DNA of 8,485 bases from CAZRVH01 sp964608325. GTDB lineage: Bacteria > Patescibacteriota > Gracilibacteria > Peribacterales > Peribacteraceae. The stretch lies in assembly GCA_964608325.1 (NCBI GenBank), contig CAZSMX010000026.1:1-8485 (forward strand). Reading direction: 5' to 3'. Every line of letters starts with the position of its first letter. Position 1 is the stretch's first letter. The notes under the pieces are model-generated. The model searched no databases. It saw nothing but the letters and a program-made list of their open reading frames with translations, and was not told the DNA's origin. This document shows positions 1 to 5,898 of this stretch, in pieces. A program made the position numbers and the translations under genes.

Positions 1-30
1 TGGATGAAGATGCGGAAGATGAAAAAGTAA
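1..30 (+). CDS. 3' end of an upstream surface-protein gene (partial)
   Basis: Only the last nine codons and the TAA stop lie in the window; they read WMKMRKMKK. The adjacent downstream gene ends WMKMRRAKK, and the first 12 bases of the two tails are identical (about 21 of 30 bases overall). In the downstream gene this segment is the cytoplasmic, positively charged end of a C-terminal membrane-anchor or sorting signal. The upstream gene therefore probably encodes a related anchored surface protein. The frame assignment rests on this similarity alone, because the body of the gene is outside the window. Confidence 0.6.
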   Translation, partial: WMKMRKMKK

Positions 31-99
31 TTTTTCCTAGACAGATTTTCTTGGTATTGCAGGGAATATCGAAATGCGATGTCGCCCGATGCACCGTTT

Positions 100-108
100 T
101 GCTATGCT
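100..108 (+). promoter_or_regulatory. Possible extended -10 promoter element
   Basis: TGCTATGCT fits the extended -10 pattern TGnTATAAT with 4 of 6 hexamer matches. No convincing -35 is seen. Initiation about 7 bases downstream would give a leader of roughly 18 bases before the ATG at 134 and would exclude the in-frame ATG at 74. A similar element lies at exactly the same distance (25 bases) from the ATG of the gene at 8105, which is the main support. Confidence 0.3.
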
Positions 109-133
109 CCAAGGGAAAATGCATTTTTCTTCT

Positions 134-3100
134 ATGAACCGACGGTCGCTGTCGATCATCGCGTTGCTTGTCTTGGTGTTTGCGTTAGCGGATGCGTGGG
201 GGAAGTCCACGGCTGCCTTCATCCCATTGGTTGCGCAAACGGGCGAAGGAAGGGGAAATCGATGCAAGATTCATGCGGATTATCCCTGGGGGGACTGCAT
301 CCAAGGCGATGGCTGCCAAAAATGCATCGAAGAAGATCCTAACGAATTTTGGGACGGCTATTGTTATCCATCCGAATGTCCGCCCCCGACATCCTGTCCT
401 GACGGGCAAAGCGGCATATGGCCGTATTGCATGTGCGACAATGGGGGCGATCCGTATAACGGTTGTCAAACGGATCCCTGCTCCCAGCCCGGGGCCTACG
501 AGACGAATCCCGATTGCAATGAATGCCTCAAGGGATCGTGTTCCGATGAGGACAAATGTTCTGGTGTGTGCACCGGTTCCAACGAGCGTTGCCAAGGAAT
601 CAATATTTCGGAGGAAGAGCGCGCGGATCTTTGTGATTGCCGCAACGTGGAGGGCCCGGATGATTTCTGCAAAACTAACGGCATCGGTTTCCAGTACCCG
701 GACAACGCGCCCGGGGAACAGGGGAAGTACTGCGATTCGAATTGTAAAGTGACGCAGTGTTCCGATGGGATCGACAACGATGAGTACGAGGGCGACGATC
801 GCAATGCGGGAAAATCCTACAAGGACGGTTCCGCCGATAAGAAGGACCTCGGTTGTTATTGCGAGGAATGTTGGCTGGCGGACGAGAAATCCGAGTATGA
901 CCCCACGAAAAATTCCGAATATGACCGGTGTGGCGACAAGACGGCTCCGCCATGGGAGCCGACCTATGGACAGGATATCATTTTGGCCGCCGCCGATCCC
1001 TCGAGGGGCTGGTGGGCGCGTTTGTTTGCGCTGATTTCTCCGCTGGAGGAAAGATTAGATCCTAAAATTCCACATTGCGCTTTCGATGGAAAACTGGCGC
1101 TTCAGAAAGAGGGGGAGAGGGACAATCTCATTCTTAATGACGGATTCAATGAAAAAAAAGGATATCAATTCTTGGGGATGCCTATGAAGGAAAAAGCGGC
1201 GGATATTCGATGTGTGGGTTGTCTGAGTGTGCCCAATCCTGGAGTATCGCCTGAAATTCAAGCAATGATGCAAGGCATTAATGGAAAGTATGCCAACCTT
1301 GTGCGGGATATGACCAAAAATATTCCTAATTTTGACGTTTTGCCTGTTAAGAACCAGGTAAATTTGAGGCAGAAAATAAGCGATGACTTGCAAATCGAGC
1401 GGATGCAGGAGTTGTTTAAAATGCAAAGGAGAGAACAAGAGTCCTGGTGTTCGCAGGAATGCGAGAATCCCAAGTTGTGGGAAAAAAATGGCATCAGTGG
1501 CAATATTCCCGCCGCGGCGAAGCGGATGTGTGATTTGAATTGCTTTTGTTTAAATGTAGATCGTCCATATGAATTATTCATCGACAGTAATGGTGATTAT
1601 TCTAATAATAACGAAGATATCCCAGGTTATAATAATGATATGAAAACATCGATAAAAAATCAGGCCAGGAAGTTGGCAATCGACAGGAAACACATGAAAA
1701 GAGGACAGAATTTGATGGATGATCATAATGAGTGTTTTGCCCGTTGCTACTATGATATTGACACGTCCCATCACGGAAACGAGGAGGAGTGTGCAGCAGT
1801 TTGCAAAAGCAATTTCTGTCCGCAACCCGAAATCAATTTGCGATCGGTGGCTTCTGGTCGGGGCTTCAGGGGAAGTCTTCCTGGTAGCACGACGGGCGTA
1901 GGTGGCAAGAAGGTGAGCGGAAAGCGTGCGAACGGTAGCGAGTGCGACGGCAGCGGATGGGCGGGTGTCGGAGGTGATTGCTATTATGACCTCTGCACCA
2001 TCATGTCCTGGTACCGTTTGGATTGCGGCTTCAATTTCCCGTCGATTCCGAATATAGCCGGGGGTGCAGGTGGAGGAGGGGGTGGCGGACAGGGTGGTAC
2101 AGGTGGAACGGGTAGGAGTGTGCCGGCTGCCCCCATCACAGGTGGTGGTCCTGGTGCCGGCGGGGGAGGGGGTGGGTCAGGCGGGACCGGTGCGGCCGTG
2201 AGTGCGGGCTCCTCGACTGGGTCTACGGTCGGCGGCCGGCAAGGCAGTGGCAATGCTGGTTCTTCCGGGGTTTCATCTAGCATGTCGTCGTCCAGGGCTT
2301 CCTCGGCGGGCTTCGGCTCATCGCGTTTTTCTATTGTCAGCATGGCTTCCAGCGCGTTTTCCACATCCACGAGCAGGGCGTCCATTTCGCTCTTCACGAG
2401 CTCGTCATCCAAGTCTTCGGATGGGTCCTCGTCGAGATCGTCGTTGCGCTTCAGCTCCTATTCTTCGTATCTCCAGGTGTTGGCCTGTCCTCCTGACGCA
2501 TGCGGAGCCAATGGCAACGCGGGCAATACGTTCTGTTCACGGCAAGGCATGACCTGCTTCGCATCCAATGTCATTCCCTGCATCCGGTGCATCGAAGGCG
2601 AATTCGATACTTCCTCCTACGGAAGCATCCCGTTCGGCGCGTCCTCGTTTCCTTCAACACCTCTCCTTTCCTGCGGCAACGGCCGCGTAGATACGGGTGA
2701 GGAATGCGACGACGGTAATTTGAGCAACTTCGATACGTGCACGACCGCTTGCAGGCGTGTTCAAAAATCCTCCGTGCAAGCATTCTCCTCATCGTCTTCC
2801 CGCGATCTCTTCGCATTGCGCTTCTGCGGCAACGGCGTATTGAATGAAGGAGAGGATTGCGATATCGGCGCGCAAAACAGCGACCTCCCCAATGCTTCCT
2901 GCCGCTCGGATTGTTCGCTTACGCGCTGCGGCGACCAGGTGGTGGACGGCATCAGAGGCGAACAGTGCGATGACGGAAACGGTATCGATGGAGATGGATG
3001 TTCCTCTTCCTGTGCCTTGGAACAATTCGCCGGCAATCCTTCTTCAGCCGCCGTCCTCCCCGGCAGCCTCATCGAACTCCCCTTCGTTCCCGGCTCCCCG

Positions 3101-3235
3101 AACCAGCCACGCGTCCTTCCGAACGTCCCGGCACACGGCCCGGTAGGGGACACGGGTCCGGAAGCGATCGCCATCATGGCGGCCGGAGCATCCGCCGGAT
3201 ACACGTGGATGAAGATGAGGCGTGCAAAGAAATAA
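134..3235 (+). CDS. Large secreted multidomain Cys-rich surface protein with DUF4215-like repeats and C-terminal anchor
   Basis: I do not recognise a named family for the whole 1033-aa protein. In order it has: a signal peptide (MNRR, then hydrophobic SLSIIALLVLVFALA); a head very rich in Cys (about residues 44-270) containing a CSDGIDND acidic motif; a charged, mostly helical section (about 310-565) with four CX3C motifs; a Gly-rich linker (about 642-700); a Ser-rich linker (about 693-778); three DUF4215/Myxococcus-Cys-repeat-like units starting at residues 847, 898 and 932; and a C-terminal DTGPE, hydrophobic stretch and KMRRAKK tail. I infer an extracellular, disulfide-stabilised, envelope-anchored protein, perhaps adhesive. 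Start: the ORF opens at ATG 74, with AGGGA eight bases upstream, but ATG 134 gives a standard signal peptide and follows a pyrimidine tract as in the other two rightward genes. Translation from 74 would add 20 residues. It probably shares an operon with the next gene. Confidence 0.85.
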   Translation: MNRRSLSIIALLVLVFALADAWGKSTAAFIPLVAQTGEGRGNRCKIHADYPWGDCIQGDGCQKCIEEDPNEFWDGYCYPSECPPPTSCPDGQSGIWPYCMCDNGGDPYNGCQTDPCSQPGAYETNPDCNECLKGSCSDEDKCSGVCTGSNERCQGINISEEERADLCDCRNVEGPDDFCKTNGIGFQYPDNAPGEQGKYCDSNCKVTQCSDGIDNDEYEGDDRNAGKSYKDGSADKKDLGCYCEECWLADEKSEYDPTKNSEYDRCGDKTAPPWEPTYGQDIILAAADPSRGWWARLFALISPLEERLDPKIPHCAFDGKLALQKEGERDNLILNDGFNEKKGYQFLGMPMKEKAADIRCVGCLSVPNPGVSPEIQAMMQGINGKYANLVRDMTKNIPNFDVLPVKNQVNLRQKISDDLQIERMQELFKMQRREQESWCSQECENPKLWEKNGISGNIPAAAKRMCDLNCFCLNVDRPYELFIDSNGDYSNNNEDIPGYNNDMKTSIKNQARKLAIDRKHMKRGQNLMDDHNECFARCYYDIDTSHHGNEEECAAVCKSNFCPQPEINLRSVASGRGFRGSLPGSTTGVGGKKVSGKRANGSECDGSGWAGVGGDCYYDLCTIMSWYRLDCGFNFPSIPNIAGGAGGGGGGGQGGTGGTGRSVPAAPITGGGPGAGGGGGGSGGTGAAVSAGSSTGSTVGGRQGSGNAGSSGVSSSMSSSRASSAGFGSSRFSIVSMASSAFSTSTSRASISLFTSSSSKSSDGSSSRSSLRFSSYSSYLQVLACPPDACGANGNAGNTFCSRQGMTCFASNVIPCIRCIEGEFDTSSYGSIPFGASSFPSTPLLSCGNGRVDTGEECDDGNLSNFDTCTTACRRVQKSSVQAFSSSSSRDLFALRFCGNGVLNEGEDCDIGAQNSDLPNASCRSDCSLTRCGDQVVDGIRGEQCDDGNGIDGDGCSSSCALEQFAGNPSSAAVLPGSLIELPFVPGSPNQPRVLPNVPAHGPVGDTGPEAIAIMAAGASAGYTWMKMRRAKK
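1448..1819 (+). other. Module with four CX3C motifs inside the 1033-aa protein
   Basis: Residues 439-562 contain CSQEC, CDLNC, CFARC and CAAVC, each a CX3C motif. They fall as two pairs separated by 22 and 14 residues, followed by further Cys (FC after the second motif and SNFC at the end). Between the pairs is a charged, Lys/Arg-rich, likely helical stretch. Twin CX3C arrangements are known from helical hairpins held by two disulfides. That this module folds the same way is inference. It lies in the AT-rich part of the gene. Confidence 0.55.
2162..2185 (+). other. Canonical G-quadruplex motif in the coding strand
   Basis: Four G runs (2162-2166, 2168-2172, 2174-2176, 2183-2185) are separated by loops of 1, 1 and 6 bases, satisfying the G3+N1-7 rule on the non-template strand, so the mRNA carries it too. 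It encodes the core of the poly-Gly linker, so the G richness may be only a by-product of glycine codons. Confidence 0.5.
2672..3013 (+). repeat. Three DUF4215-like Cys repeats (protein level)
   Basis: Units begin at 2672 (CGNGRVDTGEECDDGN), 2825 (CGNGVLNEGEDCD) and 2927 (CGDQVVDGIRGEQCDDGN) and end with a CxxxC or CSSSC pair at about 2752, 2914 and 3013. They match the Myxococcus Cys-rich repeat pattern CGNGxxxxGEqCDDGN..GDGCsxxC. The middle copy is degenerate and lacks DDGN and GDGC. A Ser-rich spacer separates units one and two. These are usually extracellular, probably disulfide-bonded modules. Confidence 0.85.
3149..3232 (+). other. C-terminal tripartite anchor / sorting-like signal
   Basis: Residues 1006-1033 read DTGPE, then a short hydrophobic stretch (AIAIMAAGASAGYTWM), then KMRRAKK. 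This is the motif, membrane segment and positive tail layout of sortase-type signals, but the motif is not classic LPXTG. A Pro-rich stretch precedes it. The same final tail ends the upstream partial gene. Processing by a sortase-like enzyme is inference; a plain C-terminal membrane anchor is the alternative. Confidence 0.55.
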
Positions 3236-3254
3236 CACTCCTTTCCTTTTCTTT
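3236..3254 (+). promoter_or_regulatory. Polypyrimidine leader before the 880-aa gene (no Shine-Dalgarno)
   Basis: The 19 bases between the TAA of the upstream gene and ATG 3255 are all C or T except one A, and contain no purine-rich ribosome-binding site. Similar tracts precede the ATGs at 134 and 8105. This pattern favours ATG 3255 over the in-frame ATG at 3222, which overlaps the upstream gene. The short gap suggests translation on a shared transcript. Confidence 0.5.
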
Positions 3255-5897
3255 ATGAAATACCGATTCGAAACCGCCGTCGCAGCCAGCCTCGTCGTAC
3301 TCGTCACGGGGTTCTCGTTGCACGCAGTGCGCACGGGCATTTTCGCGGGTCAGTCTATTCCCATCGATTCTTTGTATGTGAACGGGACGGGTGGGGAGGA
3401 GATGGCTCCTGATTACTCGATCACGTTGAATGAAGGATCGGATTTCCGTATCCGTTGGAACATGAACACGGTCAGCACCAGGGAGGGATATTCCATCTAC
3501 TGCGGCCTGCAGAAGAACGCAGGCGGATACTCCATCGTGGAGCCCGTCAAGGACACGACGGACGACATCCTGATTCCGACGACGTACGATTTTGAATGCC
3601 GAAGCTGCGTCACGGGTACCTCGGGCAGCTGTTTTACGCCTGCCAACGGCGACTTCATCGCGACGTACCAACGTTCCTTGCGGGTTATTCCAGCCGATTC
3701 CAAGTCGACGCCTCCAACTTCTTCCATGTTAACCGTTGCAGGAACGAAGGGTGAGCAGCTTACGGGCGATGCGCTGGTTTTGAATCCGGGTTCCCAGGCG
3801 CGGTTTGCTTGGAGTATCCCGGCAAATTCCCGCGGCTATACGTATTCCGTTTATTGCGGCATGGGAAAGAACGGTGGCCCCCTCGTCCAGGTGCCGACGG
3901 CGAACGATTCGGTGGAACAAGTGGCGTCTGCCACCGCCTACGAGTTCGCTTGCCGCTCCTGTCCCAACTGGAAGGATTACGACGGATACGTCGATCCCAT
4001 CGTGCCGTGGAATAACTGTTGGAATCCTTCGAACGCGGATTTTATCGAAATCATTCGCAAGCGTGTTGTTGTTAGCAGGATGGCGTATTGCGGCGATTCC
4101 AAGGTCACCGGTGCCGAACAATGCGACGATGGAACGAACACGACGCCGGGGGACGGATGCAGCATGTCTTGCGCGTTAGAGTCGGGATGGACTTGCGTGG
4201 GGGAGCCGAGCAGATGCAACAAGTGCGGGAATGCCGTAAGGGAAGGGCGCGAAACCTGCGACGACGGGGATACCGAAAGCGGGGACGGGTGCGATTCGTT
4301 CTGCTTCGCCGAGCCCGGTTACACGTGTACGGGAACTTCCTGCGTGAGCATCGCGTGCAGTGACGGCATAGACAATGACGGTGACGGCTTGATTGACGCA
4401 CAGGGAAACCGGGAGTCGTACACGCAATTATTCGGAAACGAAGCCCAGATCCGCACCTACCTCAACGGCGTGAGCGCATTGATCACCCCGGACCCGCTGC
4501 AAGAGAACGAGTTTCATTGCATGCAGTATGGATATGTCGACGAGGAGCTAGCCATGACGAATACGGCAGCCGATAAGTTCTGTCGTCTTTTTCAATATGA
4601 TGAAGCGGTGAGCGTATCGTGTCCAAGTAACACTTATGACAATTTGAAGACTACATGGGGTGAATGGCACGGAGAGCAGATGATTCGTGAGCCGTCGTTA
4701 TTCGGCAATTACCCCTACTACAATACGATCCGATGCGCGATCAATCCGGACTGCGGCGACGGCGTCGATAACGATTACGACGGAAAGACGGATATGGCGG
4801 ATAGCGGTTGCACGAACAGGCAGGATACTAGCGAACTGGCCGCCGACAGCGGTTGCGCCGGCCCCGATGATCCTACGGAAGGGACCTGCGGCGATGGGAA
4901 AAAGGAGCCCGCGGAACAATGCGATGACGGAAACGCGAAGTCGGGTGACGGATGCAGTGCGGAGTGCCGCAAGGAAGGTTTGTCGCAGATGTCGAGCATT
5001 GCCAGTACATCCCAGGGGGCGGCATCTTCCGCTTCTTCCGCGCTATCACGATCCTTCGCAGCGACAGGAGTATTTACTTCTTCCAGCCGATGGTCCTCGT
5101 CCCTCTTCGGAACTGCAGCGAGCGTGTTCACGAATACGGCGTCATCCGTAGGAAGAGGAGCGGGTGTAGCTATAAGCAGTTCCAGATCGTCTGTCCAAGC
5201 ATCCCGGCAGAACGCTGCCTCCCAATATACATCCGTCCAGCGCTCTTCTGGCTGGCAATCCCCGCTCCAGACAGAATTCCATCCCGCTGCCGTTGCCAGT
5301 TCGGTGCCATCCCGCTGGCTTGAGAATCTGTTTCCTCTTTCATCCGCGGCATCCGCCGCTTCTTCGTCCGCGCCACGACATGCACCAGCATCCGCCAGTG
5401 CCGCGGCAAGGTGGAATCCCTTCATCCCGGAGTCCGGCGGAATACAGCGTAGTTCCGATGGTGCCCCTGTCTTCTATCTTCAGTTCAGTTCCCTTTCGTT
5501 GCAACAGGATTGGCAATCTTCCGATGCAAGCGATACGCCAGAGGAAGGCCGGTTGCCCGAGGATCCCGTCCGCCCTGCAGTCTCCGAAGCAGGGCAATGC
5601 GTCGAGGATCTTTGTTCCTTTGGACGCCGTTGCATCGAAGTCGTTGACGACGCACCTGATTGTATTCTGGCAGAATATGAACAGGGCATACACGAATTTG
5701 ATGCAAACTATGTTTTCATGATTCGTGCGAATGCCGAAGTCATGCGCACGCGCTGTATGGTATTGAATGCGATTTGGGGAGCGGAAGGGTACGGCTGCCT
5801 CGAGACGTTCGTCTTCCCCTACGTCCGACAGGTTTCACTTCCAGAACCCACCGCGTTCCTTTGGACGCGATGGATCGGAGAACTCCTCGGCTTTTGA
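3255..5897 (+). CDS. Large secreted multidomain surface protein with duplicated Cys domain, DUF4215-like repeats and Ser/Ala-rich stalk
   Basis: No named family covers the full 880 aa. It starts with a short basic segment and a hydrophobic segment (AVAASLVVLVTGFSL), a signal peptide or N-terminal anchor. Two tandem copies of a roughly 110-residue, apparently beta-rich domain follow (about residues 38-145 and 156-275), with Cys at 83/115/118/126 and 201/233/236/255. DUF4215-like units lie at 279-306, 324-350 and 545-571, and acidic SDGIDNDGDG-type repeats at 368-381 and 500-519. Between the acidic repeats is an unrecognised Cys-containing stretch with many aromatics. A Ser/Ala-rich stalk covers about 576-722. 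The C-terminal domain (about 782-880) has five or more Cys and ends FLWTRWIGELLGF, with no sorting-like tail. I infer an exported structural or binding protein acting with the anchored protein upstream. ATG 3255 is preferred over 3222, which would add 11 residues. The stop is one base from the end of lysS. Confidence 0.85.
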   Translation: MKYRFETAVAASLVVLVTGFSLHAVRTGIFAGQSIPIDSLYVNGTGGEEMAPDYSITLNEGSDFRIRWNMNTVSTREGYSIYCGLQKNAGGYSIVEPVKDTTDDILIPTTYDFECRSCVTGTSGSCFTPANGDFIATYQRSLRVIPADSKSTPPTSSMLTVAGTKGEQLTGDALVLNPGSQARFAWSIPANSRGYTYSVYCGMGKNGGPLVQVPTANDSVEQVASATAYEFACRSCPNWKDYDGYVDPIVPWNNCWNPSNADFIEIIRKRVVVSRMAYCGDSKVTGAEQCDDGTNTTPGDGCSMSCALESGWTCVGEPSRCNKCGNAVREGRETCDDGDTESGDGCDSFCFAEPGYTCTGTSCVSIACSDGIDNDGDGLIDAQGNRESYTQLFGNEAQIRTYLNGVSALITPDPLQENEFHCMQYGYVDEELAMTNTAADKFCRLFQYDEAVSVSCPSNTYDNLKTTWGEWHGEQMIREPSLFGNYPYYNTIRCAINPDCGDGVDNDYDGKTDMADSGCTNRQDTSELAADSGCAGPDDPTEGTCGDGKKEPAEQCDDGNAKSGDGCSAECRKEGLSQMSSIASTSQGAASSASSALSRSFAATGVFTSSSRWSSSLFGTAASVFTNTASSVGRGAGVAISSSRSSVQASRQNAASQYTSVQRSSGWQSPLQTEFHPAAVASSVPSRWLENLFPLSSAASAASSSAPRHAPASASAAARWNPFIPESGGIQRSSDGAPVFYLQFSSLSLQQDWQSSDASDTPEEGRLPEDPVRPAVSEAGQCVEDLCSFGRRCIEVVDDAPDCILAEYEQGIHEFDANYVFMIRANAEVMRTRCMVLNAIWGAEGYGCLETFVFPYVRQVSLPEPTAFLWTRWIGELLGF
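3355..4080 (+). repeat. Tandem duplication of a Cys-containing beta-type domain (protein level)
   Basis: Both copies follow the same order: L.LN.GS..R..W, then YSIYCG..KN / YSVYCG..KN, a T.Y.F.CRSC motif, a fourth Cys before NP/PAN, then DFI and a basic R..V ending. The first Cys to CRSC spacing is 32 residues in both copies, and the copies are offset by 118 residues; the last Cys spacing differs (8 against 19). The fold looks like an Ig- or fibronectin-type sandwich, which is inference. Confidence 0.8.
4089..4304 (+). repeat. Two adjacent DUF4215-like Cys repeats (protein level)
   Basis: Units at 4089-4172 (CGDSKVTGAEQCDDG, then GDGCSMSC) and 4224-4304 (CGNAVREGRETCDDGD, then GDGCDSFC) both match the Myxococcus Cys-repeat pattern well. 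Each is followed by a GWTC or GYTC short Cys segment, typical of this repeat family. Confidence 0.85.
4356..4397 (+). repeat. Acidic SDGIDNDGDG-type repeat
   Basis: CSDGIDNDGDGLID is a close match to the Asp/Asn-rich repeat common in secreted bacterial proteins and thought to bind calcium. The usual Cys-terminated end is missing here. Instead about 100 residues of other sequence follow before the next acidic repeat at 4752. Confidence 0.75.
4752..4811 (+). repeat. Second acidic repeat (CGDGVDNDYDGKTD type)
   Basis: CGDGVDNDYDGKTD followed by MADSGC is a full unit, with the Asp-rich loop closed by a Cys. Probable calcium-binding or purely structural extracellular repeat. Confidence 0.75.
4887..4967 (+). 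repeat. Third DUF4215-like Cys repeat of the 880-aa protein
   Basis: CGDGKKEPAEQCDDGN with GDGCSAEC is the best-conserved unit in the window. It sits directly before the Ser/Ala-rich stalk, separated from the first two units by the acidic repeats. Confidence 0.85.
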
Positions 5898-5898
5898 T

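Noticed and set aside
21..36. Perfect inverted repeat GAAAAA-GTAA-TTTTTC at the stop of the upstream gene
   Set aside because: The stem has five A-T pairs and one G-C pair and no separate T run follows, so it is too weak to call a terminator.
74..133. N-terminal extension of the 1033-aa protein from ATG 74 (AGGGA eight bases upstream)
   Set aside because: It would put a 20-residue Arg/Met/His-rich stretch before a normal signal peptide, and the leader pattern of the other genes favours ATG 134. Kept as the main alternative start.
1984..2412. 142-aa Pro-rich minus-strand open frame
   Set aside because: It is the complement of the Gly/Ser-rich linker codons; the Pro runs are a mirror of GGN glycine codons.
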